DNA of 64,000 nt from Acrocarpospora catenulata (GCF_018476525.1 NZ_JAHCST010000014.1:1-64000); one strand, 5' to 3'. Counted from the stretch's first letter, positions 31,564 through 41,031 are shown. Numbers and translations are program-made. Notes: generated by a model not told the origin, from the sequence alone.

Positions 31564-33513
31564 ATGGATCTCCTCATGCAACACCTGTTCAACGGCGTGG
31601 TCGCCAGCTCCGTATACATGCTCATCGCGGTCGGCATCACGCTGGTGTTCGGGCTGACGCGGCTGATCAACTTCGCGCACGGTCAGTTCCTCGTCATCGC
31701 CGTCTTCGTGGCACTCGACCTGATCACCGCCGGAGTGCCGTTCGTCTTCGCCGCCGCGGCCGCCGTGGTGGCCGCCGGTGTGATCGGCTGGCTCAGTGAA
31801 CGGCTGCTGTTCCGCTTCACGATGGACAACCCCTACAACGGACTGATCATCGGCCTGGGGCTGCTGCTGGTGCTGGAGTCGGCGGCCTTCAAGATCTGGG
31901 GCGGCTTCCAGGTCGGCGTCCCCGCCGCGGTCACCGGCGGCGCCGGCCTCGGCGACACCTACTTCGCCTGGAACCGGGTGCTGGTGCTCGTCGTGGCGGG
32001 CCTGGTCACGGCAGGCCTGTTCCTGCTGCTGGCCAGGACCAGGCTCGGCGCGCAGCTGCGGGCCGCGCACGAGAACCCGGTCGCGGCCGCACACGTCGGC
32101 GTGAACGTCGGGCGCATGGTCACCGTCGCCTTCGTGGCCGGCTCCGCGCTGGCCGGGCTGGGCGGGGTGTTCTACGGGACGCTCCAGCCCGTGGGCGCCT
32201 TCGACGGCGCGCACCTGATCCTCAAGGGATTCGCGGTCGCCCTGCTGGGCGGGCTGGGGAACGTGTCGGGGCTGGCCAAGGCCAGCGTGCTCTACGGCAT
32301 CGGCGAGACGCTGGTCGCGGGTTACGGCCGCGCCGAATACGTCCCGTTCTTCACCTACGGAGTGATCATCATCGTGCTGCTCGTGCGGCCCGGTGGTCTC
32401 TTCGAGAAGCACCCGCCCAGCGACTCCACCTTCGCCCGCTCCTCCCGGGGCGTGGCCAGGGCCGAGCGGCACAGCCGGGTGGAGCGGCTGCTGGGCGGCG
32501 CGGCCTTCGTGCTGCTGCCGATCGTGGTCTTCGAGGCGGTGGGCACCTCCAGGCTCCAGTCACTCGTCCTGCTCAGCGTCCTGTACGCCATCCAGGTCTA
32601 CGCGCTGGCGTACGTGTACGAGACCACCGGCGTGCTGTCGATCGCGCAGGGCGGCCTGATGGCCGTGGGGGCCTACTCGGCCGGGGTCATCGCCGTCCAC
32701 CTGGGGCTCGGCTTCTGGTGGGCGCTGCTGGTCGCGGTGCCGCTGACGGTGGCGGCCGGCGCGCTCCTCGGGCTGGTCGTCTCCCGATGTACCGGCCACT
32801 ATCTGCTGCTGGTCACGCTGGCCTTCTCCGCGCTCGTCACCCAGCTGACGCTGACCGCCATCGACCTGACCAACGGCGACAACGGGCTGATCCTGCCGGA
32901 GAAACTGCCCGAGATCGGCCCCCTCACCTTCACCGACCTCCGGTCGCAGTTCTACCTGGTGTTCCTGGTGGCGCTGCTGGCCGCCTTCGGCCTGCGCCGG
33001 TTCAAGTCGACCCGGTTCGGCCTGCAGCTGTCGGGCGTCCGGGAGAACGAGAGCCTGGCCCGCTCCATCGGCCTGCGGGTGGGCAGGGCCAAGGTCGGCG
33101 CCTTCGCGCTGAGCGGAGCCGTGTCGGCCGTGGGGGGCGTGCTCTACCTCTACACGCAGACCGTGATCGTCCCCACCTCGTTCGACGCCGTCTTCAGCAT
33201 CAAGATCGTCATCATCCTGGTCCTGGGCGGGGTCGCACTGGCCGGCCCGCTGGTCGCCTCGATGGTCTTCGTGCTGCTGCCCGAGCTCCTCCAGCTCGAT
33301 CCGGTGGACCAGCAGTTCCTGTTCGGGGTGCTGCTCATCATGATCATTCTGCTGCTGCCGCGCGGCCTGGTCCCGGCGCTGATCACCGGCTACTCGGCGC
33401 TCCGGTCCCGGCTGCTTCCCGCCCGCCACCCGGCCACGGCCACCGGCCGGCCCGAAACCGGCGGCGACGCTGTCCGGTCCCCGTCCGAGCTGGTGCGAGA
33501 GGAGATCTCATGA
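31564..33513 (+). CDS. Branched-chain-type ABC permease, LivH-LivM fusion
   Basis: 649 residues from ATG at 31564 (GTG at 31558 is also possible). Residues ~1-285 are a LivH-type permease (VGITLVFGLTRLINFAHGQF; AALLGGLGNVSG-like GFAVALLGGLGN) and ~310-610 a LivM-type permease (YVYETTGVLSIAQGGLMAVGAY; VRENESLARSIGL). In most bacteria these are two genes. Both halves should pair to form one channel. The 45-residue C-terminal tail is polar and low in complexity. It is followed by livG with an ATGA overlap. Confidence 0.92.
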   Translation: MDLLMQHLFNGVVASSVYMLIAVGITLVFGLTRLINFAHGQFLVIAVFVALDLITAGVPFVFAAAAAVVAAGVIGWLSERLLFRFTMDNPYNGLIIGLGLLLVLESAAFKIWGGFQVGVPAAVTGGAGLGDTYFAWNRVLVLVVAGLVTAGLFLLLARTRLGAQLRAAHENPVAAAHVGVNVGRMVTVAFVAGSALAGLGGVFYGTLQPVGAFDGAHLILKGFAVALLGGLGNVSGLAKASVLYGIGETLVAGYGRAEYVPFFTYGVIIIVLLVRPGGLFEKHPPSDSTFARSSRGVARAERHSRVERLLGGAAFVLLPIVVFEAVGTSRLQSLVLLSVLYAIQVYALAYVYETTGVLSIAQGGLMAVGAYSAGVIAVHLGLGFWWALLVAVPLTVAAGALLGLVVSRCTGHYLLLVTLAFSALVTQLTLTAIDLTNGDNGLILPEKLPEIGPLTFTDLRSQFYLVFLVALLAAFGLRRFKSTRFGLQLSGVRENESLARSIGLRVGRAKVGAFALSGAVSAVGGVLYLYTQTVIVPTSFDAVFSIKIVIILVLGGVALAGPLVASMVFVLLPELLQLDPVDQQFLFGVLLIMIILLLPRGLVPALITGYSALRSRLLPARHPATATGRPETGGDAVRSPSELVREEIS

Positions 33514-34256
33514 CGACCCTGCTGCGCGGCGCCGGGGTGACCGTCCGGTTCGGGGCGCTGGTCGCCTGCGACGCGGTGGACATCGACATCGTGGCCGGGG
33601 AGATCCTCGGCATCATCGGCCCCAACGGCTCGGGGAAGAGCACCCTGCTGCGCGCGCTCTCCTCGGTCCACCCGCCCACCCAGGGCAGCGTCTTCTGGCA
33701 CGGCCGGGAGGTCACCGGCTGGAAGGTCGACAAGCTGGCCCGGCACGGGCTGGTCATGGCCTCGCAGAACCAGATGGTCTTCGGCGGGGTCACCGTGCGG
33801 GAGGCGCTCGCCATCGCGCACAGCTGCCGCCCGAAGGGCAAGCGGATCGACGAGGCGCTCGCCGGGGACAGACTCGTCGCGCTCGTGGGCCTGGAGGCGG
33901 TCCTGGACGCGCTCGCCTCCGATCTTCCCCTGGGCTACCTGCGCCGGCTCGGGATCGGCATCGCGCTGGCGGCGCAGCCGGAACTGCTGCTGCTCGACGA
34001 GCCGGGGGCCGGGCTCAACGACTTCGAGACCCGCGAGCTCAAGTCCCTGCTGCTGACGCTGCGGGACCTGGGCGTCACCGTCGGCATCGTCGACCACGAC
34101 ATGACCCTGATGGTGTCCATGTGCGACCGGGTGGTGGTCCTGGACGCAGGAAAGAAGCTGGTCGAGGGCCCTCCGCAGGAGGTCATGAAGGATCCGCGGG
34201 TCATCGAGGCCTACCTCGGCACCCCGATGGAGATCGCGATGGAGGACAGGTCGTGA
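33510..34256 (+). CDS. livG: Branched-chain-type ABC transporter ATPase (LivG-like)
   Basis: 248 residues. Walker A GPNGSGKST (37-45) and Walker B ELLLLDEPGAGLN are intact, H-loop VDHDMTLM present. The signature motif, normally LSYGQQRRLE or LSGGQ, reads LPLGYLRRLG at residues 139-148, without the glutamine. The partner LivF has a normal LSGGQ, so one composite ATP site of the pair may be weak. Confidence 0.88.
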   Translation: MTTLLRGAGVTVRFGALVACDAVDIDIVAGEILGIIGPNGSGKSTLLRALSSVHPPTQGSVFWHGREVTGWKVDKLARHGLVMASQNQMVFGGVTVREALAIAHSCRPKGKRIDEALAGDRLVALVGLEAVLDALASDLPLGYLRRLGIGIALAAQPELLLLDEPGAGLNDFETRELKSLLLTLRDLGVTVGIVDHDMTLMVSMCDRVVVLDAGKKLVEGPPQEVMKDPRVIEAYLGTPMEIAMEDRS

Positions 34257-34975
34257 GCACCGCCGAACTGGAGATCTCGGGACTCACCGCGGGGTACGGC
34301 GGCGTCGTCGCCGTCAAGGACGTCAGCCTGTCGGTACCCGCGGGCACGACCGTCGCCCTGCTCGGAGCCAACGGCGCGGGCAAGAGCACCATCCTGCGCA
34401 GCGTCTCCGGCCAGGTGAAACCGCGCTCCGGCGACATCCGGCTCAACGGGGAGTCGCTGGTGGGGCTGCGCCCCGACCAGACCCTCGCCCGCGGGGTGGC
34501 CCACGTGCTCGAAGGCCGGCAGGTGTTCGCGCAGATGACGGTGGTGGAGAACCTCCGTCTTGGTTCCGTCCGGCGCGGGCGCGACACCCACGAGGAGACC
34601 ATCGCGCTGCTGCTGGACCACTTCCCGGTGCTCGCGGAGAAGGCCAGGCAGCCGGCGGGCCAGCTGTCCGGCGGACAGCAGCAGATGCTCGCCATCTCGC
34701 GCGCGCTCATGTCGCGCCCGCGGATGCTGCTGCTCGACGAGCCGTCGCTGGGCCTGGCGCCGGTGATGCTCCCGACGATCGTGGAGCTGATCCGCTGGGC
34801 GCAGACCACGTTCGGGGCCGCGGTCCTGATCGTGGAACAGTACAGCGCGCTGGCCCTGCAGGTCTCGACCTGGGGTTACGTGCTGCGCAACGGGCGGCTC
34901 GTCGCCTCCGCGCCCAGTGCGGAACTGGCGGAGGGCGACGCCATCAATACCGCCTACTTCGGTGTCGACCCCTGA
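34253..34975 (+). CDS. livF: Branched-chain-type ABC transporter ATPase (LivF-like)
   Basis: 240 residues from GTG at 34253, overlapping livG by 4 bases. GANGAGKST, LEGRQVFAQMTVVENL, LSGGQQQMLAISRAL and LLLDEPSLGLAP mark the LivF family. Acts with LivG at the fused permease. Confidence 0.92.
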   Translation: MSTAELEISGLTAGYGGVVAVKDVSLSVPAGTTVALLGANGAGKSTILRSVSGQVKPRSGDIRLNGESLVGLRPDQTLARGVAHVLEGRQVFAQMTVVENLRLGSVRRGRDTHEETIALLLDHFPVLAEKARQPAGQLSGGQQQMLAISRALMSRPRMLLLDEPSLGLAPVMLPTIVELIRWAQTTFGAAVLIVEQYSALALQVSTWGYVLRNGRLVASAPSAELAEGDAINTAYFGVDP

Positions 34976-35051
34976 CCGCGGCGCTCGAATCGATCTTTCG
35001 GGGAAAGGCACGGGCTCGGACGCCCACGTCCGGGAGAACCAAAGGAGAGTC

Positions 35052-36257
35052 ATGCGTAGGAAGTTCGCGGTTGTGGCCGCCGTCCTCTCAGTGTCGACGG
35101 CCGCCGCCTGTGGCTCGGACGGGGGAACGAGCGCCGGCGACGATCATGTGATCGAAATCGGGGCGGTGCTGTCCCTGACCGGCCCCTTCGCCGCCCAGGG
35201 CGAGGCCCACCTGGGCAGCATCAAGCTGGGGATCGACCAGGTGACCAAGGCCGGTGGCATCACCGTCAACGGCCAGAAGTACACCTTCACCGTGACGGCC
35301 AAGGACTCGGCCAGCGACCCCGCCAAGGCGACCGCGGGCGTCCTGGGCATGATCCGCGACGAGGGCGTCAAGTTCCTGATCGGCCCGGCCGACACCCCGT
35401 CGGTGGTCGCGGCGGAGTCCGTGGTCACCAAGCAGAACGTGCTGTGGCTGGCCGGGTCCACCTTCATCTCCGGCCGGCTGGAGGAGAAGGCCGGGGACCC
35501 GGCCTTCGCCAAGGTCTTCGGTACGAACCCGAGCGCGGCCACGGTGTTCCCGGCGGCCGTGAACGGGGCGATGCAGTACCAGCCCGACACCAAGACGGCC
35601 GCGATCGTGTGGCCGTCCGGGGCCGCCTCCGACCCCTACGTCGAGCTGATCGAGAAGGCCTTCACCGCCAAGGGGGTGCAGGTGGTGGAGAAGCTGCGGT
35701 TCGACATCGCCAGCACCGACTTCTCCGGCATCCTCACCAAGCTCAAGTCGTCCAAGCCGGACATCGTGTTCACCGGCACCACCAGCGGGGCCGTCCAGGC
35801 CTTCGCCTCCCAGGCCGTGCAGCTCGGCAGCCCGTTCGGGAGCATGATCGTCCTGGGGGCGACCGCCGGGACCGGGCTGACCGGCGACAACGGCAAACCG
35901 CTGCCCTTCCCGTACATGTACATCATGAACCGCGGCCTGGACCCGTACACCGGCAACCCGGACGTCGCCCAGCTGTTCCAGCAGTACGAGCAGGTCAACG
36001 GCAAGCAGCCGGCCCTGGACGCGCAGCTGTACGCGACGGAGTTCACCTCCTCGATCAACGCGCTGGCCAAGGCCATCGAGCAGGCGGGGACCGTCGACGA
36101 CCCCGACGCGGTGGCCAAGGCGCTCAAGACGGTCAGCGTCAACGCCGGAAACGGCGAGGTCTCCTTCGCCCAGAACGGGGTCCTGCAGGCGCCCATCGCG
36201 GTCTGCGAACTCCGCGCCGGCAACGGGACCTGCAAGCTGGTCACGCCCGGACAATGA
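35052..36257 (+). CDS. ABC transporter substrate-binding lipoprotein (Leu/Ile/Val-binding type)
   Basis: 401 residues; AAAGGAGAG before ATG at 35052. Signal with lipobox-like AAAC near residue 20, then VIEIGAVLSLTGPFAAQGEAH, the entry motif of LivJ/amide-binding receptors, and GPADTPSVVAAESV. Family ligands range from amino acids to amides, aromatic acids and dicarboxylates. The neighbours make a carboxylic acid more likely than an amino acid. A 76-base gap separates it from livF. Confidence 0.9.
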   Translation: MRRKFAVVAAVLSVSTAAACGSDGGTSAGDDHVIEIGAVLSLTGPFAAQGEAHLGSIKLGIDQVTKAGGITVNGQKYTFTVTAKDSASDPAKATAGVLGMIRDEGVKFLIGPADTPSVVAAESVVTKQNVLWLAGSTFISGRLEEKAGDPAFAKVFGTNPSAATVFPAAVNGAMQYQPDTKTAAIVWPSGAASDPYVELIEKAFTAKGVQVVEKLRFDIASTDFSGILTKLKSSKPDIVFTGTTSGAVQAFASQAVQLGSPFGSMIVLGATAGTGLTGDNGKPLPFPYMYIMNRGLDPYTGNPDVAQLFQQYEQVNGKQPALDAQLYATEFTSSINALAKAIEQAGTVDDPDAVAKALKTVSVNAGNGEVSFAQNGVLQAPIAVCELRAGNGTCKLVTPGQ

Positions 36258-36273
36258 ATCGGCAGGAGCGGAG

Positions 36274-37086
36274 ATGAGGTTCGAGCCCAAGGTGGACGGC
36301 GTCGCGATCGTGACCGGCGCGGGGTCCAGCGGACCGGGCTTCGGCACCGGCAAGGCCAGCGCGGTGCTGCTGGCCAGGTCCGGGTGCGGTGTGGTCGTGC
36401 TGGACAGTGTGGCGGAGCGGGCCAGGGAGACGGTCGAGCTCATCGAGTCTGAGGGCGGTCGCGCGGTCGGCTGTGTGGGCGATGTCCGCGACCCGGCCCT
36501 CGCCCAGCGTGCCGTCGACGCCGCGGTGGACACGTTCGGGAAGCTCACGACCCTGGTCAACAACGTCGGCGTCTTCCGTTCCGGCACGCTCGCGGCCATG
36601 ACCGACGAGGACCTGGAGCTTCAGCTGGGCGTCAACCTCAAGGGGATGCTCTTCCTGACCCGGGCCGCGGTGCCGGCCATGGCCGCCGCGGGCGGCGGCT
36701 CGGTGGTGAACATCAGCTCGATCGCCGCCCATCGCGGGGTCTCGAGTTCGGGCACCGTCGCCTACACCGCCTCCAAGGGCGCCATCGAGGCGGTGGCCAC
36801 CGTCCTGGCCGCCGAGCTCGGGCCCCAGGGCATCCGGGTCAACACCGTGGTGCCGGGTACGCTCAACACTCCGCTGCTGCAGCTGACCCTCACCCCGGAG
36901 CAGATCGCCGATCGCCAGCGCACCGCCCCGCTGGGGCCGGGCGGCGACGCCTGGGACGTGGCCAGGGCCGTGGTCTTCCTCGCCAGCCCGTGGGCCCGCT
37001 GGGTCTCGGGCGCGGTCATCCCGGTGGACGGCGGATTCCTGACGACCTCACCGGCGATGTTCACCGGCGCGGTCGACACGAATTGA
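36274..37086 (+). CDS. SDR-family oxidoreductase
   Basis: 270 residues. Cofactor loop VTGAGSSGPGFGTGKA is longer than the usual TGxxxGIG by a few residues. Catalytic Ser in ISSIAAHRG and YTASKGA (Tyr-x3-Lys) present; VDGGF at the end. Probably oxidises a secondary alcohol made by the P450 or from the substrate. Sixteen bases after the receptor gene, so in the same operon. Confidence 0.9.
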   Translation: MRFEPKVDGVAIVTGAGSSGPGFGTGKASAVLLARSGCGVVVLDSVAERARETVELIESEGGRAVGCVGDVRDPALAQRAVDAAVDTFGKLTTLVNNVGVFRSGTLAAMTDEDLELQLGVNLKGMLFLTRAAVPAMAAAGGGSVVNISSIAAHRGVSSSGTVAYTASKGAIEAVATVLAAELGPQGIRVNTVVPGTLNTPLLQLTLTPEQIADRQRTAPLGPGGDAWDVARAVVFLASPWARWVSGAVIPVDGGFLTTSPAMFTGAVDTN

Positions 37087-37112
37087 GCCCCTTGACGAAG
37101 AAAGGCTTCGAG

Positions 37113-38195
37113 ATGAAGTTCGCATTGTTCCAATCGCCGCACACGCCGCCCGAGCGCACGCCCCGCGAGGTGTACGACTGGGTCGTCGGCCAGGCCATCG
37201 TGGCCGACCAGGCCGGCCTCACCGAGTACTGGGTGGGTGAACACGCGACGGTGGCCTGGGAGCCGGTGCCGAACCCGGAGATCGTCCTGGCCGCCGCCGC
37301 GGCGCAGACCGAGCGCATCAAGCTCTGCCCGGGAGCCCACCTGCTGCCCTACCACCACCCCGCGTCCCTGGCCGTGCAGGTGGCGTGGCTGACGCACCTG
37401 GCCGAGGGCCGCTACATCCTCGGGGTCGGCGCCGGCGCCTACCCGTCGGACGCCGCGCTGCGCGGCATCACCGACATGCGGGGCAACCACGAGATGGTGG
37501 TGGAGGCTCTGGAGATCATGGAAAAGGTGTGGGCGTCCGAGCCGTTCCACCACGAGGGCAGGTTCTGGAAGGCGGGCTATCCGGAGACCAAGGAGGGACA
37601 GCTCCCGCTCCGCGACGTCCGGCCGTACGGCGGCAAGGTCGAGATCGCGATGGCCGGCACGAGCTCGCCGTCCAAGTCCCTGGCGTTCGCGGGCTCGCGC
37701 GGCTACATCCCGCTGTCGGTCTTCTCCGGCAACGAGCGGGTCGCGCAGCACTGGGCCACCTTCTCCGAGGCCGCCGAGGCGGCCGGTCACCCGGTCGACC
37801 GGTCCATGCTGCGGGTGCAGCGCGACGTCTTCGTGGCCGAGACGGACAAGGAGGCGCGCAAGTGGGCCATCGAGGGCGGCCTGGGCTACGCGTGGAGCCA
37901 GATCCTCCTTCCGCACTTCAAGCGGCTGGGGCTGCTGGAGGGCCTGGTGCCGGGCGTGGCCGACCCCCTCAGCGTGGACCTGGACTACCTCGCCGACCAC
38001 GTCTGGATCGTCGGATCCCCCGACACCGTGGCCGAGAAGCTGGCCGCCTGCCTGGAGGAGAGCGGCGGGTGGGGCACCACCCTCGTCCCCGGGCACAACT
38101 ACGCCGCCAACCCGGAGCCCTGGAACGAGTCGCTCCGGCTGATGGCCGCGGAGGTGGCCCCGAGGCTGAAGAAGCTCGCCCCGGCCGCCGACTGA
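37113..38195 (+). CDS. LLM-class flavin-dependent oxidoreductase
   Basis: 360 residues from ATG at 37113 (AAAGG eight bases upstream). MKFALFQSPHTPPERTPREVYDW, EYWVGEHATVAWEPVPNPEI, YILGVGAGAYPSDAALRG and AMAGTSSPSKSLAFAGSRG show the luciferase/limonene-monooxygenase-like class. A flavin reductase-like gene follows two genes later, so this may be the oxygenase of a two-component Baeyer-Villiger or dealkylating system. Confidence 0.88.
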   Translation: MKFALFQSPHTPPERTPREVYDWVVGQAIVADQAGLTEYWVGEHATVAWEPVPNPEIVLAAAAAQTERIKLCPGAHLLPYHHPASLAVQVAWLTHLAEGRYILGVGAGAYPSDAALRGITDMRGNHEMVVEALEIMEKVWASEPFHHEGRFWKAGYPETKEGQLPLRDVRPYGGKVEIAMAGTSSPSKSLAFAGSRGYIPLSVFSGNERVAQHWATFSEAAEAAGHPVDRSMLRVQRDVFVAETDKEARKWAIEGGLGYAWSQILLPHFKRLGLLEGLVPGVADPLSVDLDYLADHVWIVGSPDTVAEKLAACLEESGGWGTTLVPGHNYAANPEPWNESLRLMAAEVAPRLKKLAPAAD

Positions 38196-38228
38196 TCGTC
38201 CGTTCCCACCACCGTCAGAGGAGTTCAT

Positions 38229-38606
38229 ATGACCCAAGAGGAACTGTTGGCCGTGGCCGACGCGTACGTGGAGTGCTACAACTCCGACGACCTCGTCACG
38301 ATGAAGACGCTGATGAGCGAGGACGTCGAGGTCACCCACCACAACCGGGGGGTGCACCGGATCGGCAGGGACATCGTCTTCGCCGGCAAGGCGGGCGCCG
38401 CGGCCGTCATCCCCGACAAGCACTTCCGCGATCGCCGGCGCATCGTCGCCTTCGACGACGTGGTCCTCATCGAACACACCTGGGCGGCCACCGCCAAGGC
38501 TGACATGCCCGGCTTCGCCAAGGCGGGCGAGTCGATCGAGCTCGAACTCTGCACCGTCATGACCATCCGGGACGGCAAGATCGTCAAGTACGACGACTAC
38601 GGGTGA
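38229..38606 (+). CDS. SnoaL-like (NTF2-fold) protein
   Basis: 125 residues. VADAYVECYNSDDLVTMKTLMSEDVEVTHHNR is the standard opening of the NTF2/SnoaL fold and VMTIRDGKIVKYDDYG its end. Members act as small isomerases, cyclases or hydrolases, or are catalytically silent. Thirty-three bases after the LLM gene. A terminator hairpin follows. Confidence 0.85.
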   Translation: MTQEELLAVADAYVECYNSDDLVTMKTLMSEDVEVTHHNRGVHRIGRDIVFAGKAGAAAVIPDKHFRDRRRIVAFDDVVLIEHTWAATAKADMPGFAKAGESIELELCTVMTIRDGKIVKYDDYG

Positions 38607-38637
38607 GCACCACGAGGTCCCCGGTGACTCCCGATGA

Positions 38638-38676
38638 GCACGTGACGTCACTCTCCGTTGCGGTGACGTCACGTGC
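38638..38676 (+). terminator. Long hairpin after the SnoaL-like gene
   Basis: A perfect 14-bp stem, GCACGTGACGTCAC (38638-38651) with GTGACGTCACGTGC (38663-38676), loop of 11. Each arm contains the 8-bp palindrome TGACGTCA, so it could also serve as a double operator for the next gene. Confidence 0.6.
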
Positions 38677-38709
38677 GCGAAAGCGTGGTCAGTGAGGAGA
38701 GGTGCAACG

Positions 38710-39894
38710 ATGACCATCGATGGTCCCGCATACCGGCGGGCGCTGGGGCGGCACCCGACCGGAGTGGCCCTGGTGACGGCCCTGGACGCCGCCGGAGACC
38801 CGGTCGGCATGATCGTCGGGACGTTCTCGTCGGTCTCCCTGGATCCGCCGCTGGTGAGCTTCATGCCCGACCGCTCGTCCACCAGCTTCCCGAAGATCAG
38901 GGAGGCGGCGCGTTTCGCGGTCAACGTGCTGAGCTCCGAGCAGGCCGAGGTGTGCCGCTCCTTCGCGGCCCGGCACCCGGACCGCTGGGATCGCATCGCC
39001 TGGCGGCCCACGCCGGGCGGCGCCCCGTCGCTTCCCGACGCGCTGCTCTGGGTCGAGTGCGAGCCGCACGCGATCCACGAGGCGGGGGACCACTACATCG
39101 TGATCGGCCGGGTCACGGCGCTGGGCGAGGGCATCGACGCTCCGCCCCTGGTGTTCTTCCGCGGCGGCTACGGGCAGTTCACCCCGGCCTCCCTCGTGCT
39201 CGCCCCCGAGATCGACCTGCTGCCCCAGATTCGGCTCGCCGACCTGGCCAGGGCGGAGATGGAACAGATCGCGCAGCGCACGGGCCTGGAGTGTGTCGCG
39301 CAGGCGCTGCTGGGCGACGAGCTTGTCTTCATCGCCAGCGCGGGCGTCAGCCCGCACGGCCACGCGCCCACCCGGGTGGGGTTGCGCATCCCGCTGATCC
39401 CGCCGCGAGGAGGTCTGTTCGCCGCCTGGCAACCTCCGGAGCACGTGCGGTGGAGTCGCAGGTTCCGGCACGTGGGCGAGACACCGGCAGGCTGGTCCCG
39501 CATGCTCCACCGCATCAGGGAGCGCGGCTGGTCGATCTGGCTGGCCGACGACTCGGCCGAGCTCGACCGGCTGTTCGACGCGGCCTCCGGCGGCGAGATC
39601 ACGACCGATCTGGTGGAGCGGGTGTCCCAGGCGATCGACAAGCTCGCGGCGTCCGTCGAACCGGCCGACCTCGACCCCGGGGAACGGTGCGCGGTGCGCT
39701 TCCTCGGCGCCCCGGTCTTCGGGACCGACGGCAGGGTCCAGCTCGCCCTCCGGCTCCTGGGTCTGCCGCCCGAGATGTCCTGGGCGCACATGCGGGACCT
39801 GGCCGCGCAGCTGGTGGCGGGCGCCGATCGTGTCACGCGGCTGCTGGGCGTCGATCCGGATGCCTGCCGTGCGCGCGACGCCGTCTCGGCCTGA
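38710..39894 (+). CDS. Flavin reductase domain fused to an IclR-type effector domain
   Basis: 394 residues; GAGGAGAGG upstream of ATG at 38710. Residues ~8-160 are a flavin reductase-like FMN-binding split barrel (HPTGVALVTAL, GMIVGTFSSVSLDPPLVSFMPDRSSTSFPKIR, FAVNVLS). Residues ~190-390 read GLECVAQALLGDELVFIASAG, RVGLRIPLIPPRGGLFAAWQPPE, the wording of an IclR ligand-binding domain, without any DNA-binding helix. It may supply reduced flavin to the LLM enzyme and be gated by a metabolite. Confidence 0.8.
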   Translation: MTIDGPAYRRALGRHPTGVALVTALDAAGDPVGMIVGTFSSVSLDPPLVSFMPDRSSTSFPKIREAARFAVNVLSSEQAEVCRSFAARHPDRWDRIAWRPTPGGAPSLPDALLWVECEPHAIHEAGDHYIVIGRVTALGEGIDAPPLVFFRGGYGQFTPASLVLAPEIDLLPQIRLADLARAEMEQIAQRTGLECVAQALLGDELVFIASAGVSPHGHAPTRVGLRIPLIPPRGGLFAAWQPPEHVRWSRRFRHVGETPAGWSRMLHRIRERGWSIWLADDSAELDRLFDAASGGEITTDLVERVSQAIDKLAASVEPADLDPGERCAVRFLGAPVFGTDGRVQLALRLLGLPPEMSWAHMRDLAAQLVAGADRVTRLLGVDPDACRARDAVSA

Positions 39895-39897
39895 CCG

Positions 39898-41028
39898 ATG
39901 CGGCGCGCCTGCGGGGTCGCCGTCCTCGTCGTCGCCGCGATCGCCGTCGACATCGCGACGGTCCTGCTGGTCGCGCTGCTGGGGGTCGTCGGGCATGAGC
40001 TGGGCTGGCTGGTCGGCGTGGCCGTGGCCGTGTACTTCCTGGGCGGGAGTCTCGCCGCGGCCGTGCTGGGCAGGCGGCTGGAGGCCCTCGGGCCGCGCCG
40101 GGTCGCGTCGGCGGCCGCCACCGGCAGCGCGGTGGCACTGCTCGCCGTCGCGCTGGCCGGCCAGTGGCCGCCCGTCCTGCTGCTGGCCAGCGGCTTTTCG
40201 GGAGCCGCCTTCGGGCTCACGCTCCCCTCGACCAACGCGGTCCTGGACGGGGTGGTCGCCCCCCGGCGGCTGGTGGTGGTGCTCTGCGTCAAGCAGGCCG
40301 CCATCCCGATCGGGCTCATGACCTCGGCCTATCTGGGCACCGCCGCGAGCGGAATCAGCTGGCGGGTCCCTTTCGCCGTCGCCGCGGCGGGGGCACTGGC
40401 CGCCGTCGCAGGCTTCCGCGCCGCGCTCCGGCGACCGGTGCCACATTCCCACACGGCCGGGGCCGGGCCGCCGGCCGGGCCCTTGCGACCCGGCCTGGCC
40501 ACGCTCGGCTGGCTGACGCTGCTGGCGTCGTTCCTGCCCGGAGCGCTGACCGGGTACGCCTTCGCCGCGCTCGTGGCCGCCGGCTTCGCGGCCCAGCACG
40601 CGGCACACCTGCTCATCGCGGCCAACCTTCTCGGCATCGCCTCGCGGATCGTCTCCGGGCTCTTGGCGCAGACGCGCCCGGAGCGTACGGACCTGGTGAT
40701 GGCCGGCATGATCCTGACCGGGGGAGGGGGCGCCTTGCTCCTGGCCGTGGGGCAGGCGGCCACCTCGGCGCTGGGGATCCTGGTCGCCTTCACCTTCGGC
40801 TGGGGATGGTCGGGGCTGATGTTCGCCGGCGCGATCCGCAGAGGACTCGGGCGTCCGGCCCGGGCGGGCGCGGTCGTCCAGTCCGGCGGGATGCTCGGCT
40901 CCGCCGCCGGGCCGCTGGTGATGGCCGCCGCCGGCAGTGTCGACGAGCCGCGGCTCGGGTGGCTGCTGGTCGGCGGCCTGGCCGTCGCCGCCGGAGGCGT
41001 GCTCTGCTGGAGCCTGCGTGCCCGGTGA
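39898..41028 (+). CDS. MFS transporter
   Basis: 376 residues with 10-12 hydrophobic helices. GLTLPSTNAVLDGVVAPRRL and GSAAGPLVMAA are MFS-like. Starts 3 bases after the flavin reductase gene. Could export an end product or import the substrate. Its stop lies three bases from the end of the convergent GntR gene. Confidence 0.85.
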   Translation: MRRACGVAVLVVAAIAVDIATVLLVALLGVVGHELGWLVGVAVAVYFLGGSLAAAVLGRRLEALGPRRVASAAATGSAVALLAVALAGQWPPVLLLASGFSGAAFGLTLPSTNAVLDGVVAPRRLVVVLCVKQAAIPIGLMTSAYLGTAASGISWRVPFAVAAAGALAAVAGFRAALRRPVPHSHTAGAGPPAGPLRPGLATLGWLTLLASFLPGALTGYAFAALVAAGFAAQHAAHLLIAANLLGIASRIVSGLLAQTRPERTDLVMAGMILTGGGGALLLAVGQAATSALGILVAFTFGWGWSGLMFAGAIRRGLGRPARAGAVVQSGGMLGSAAGPLVMAAAGSVDEPRLGWLLVGGLAVAAGGVLCWSLRAR

Positions 41029-41031
41029 CGG

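Noticed and set aside
36762-39011. 749-codon - frame opposite the SDR/LLM/SnoaL genes
   Set aside because: Spans three clearly real + genes and has no recognisable domain.
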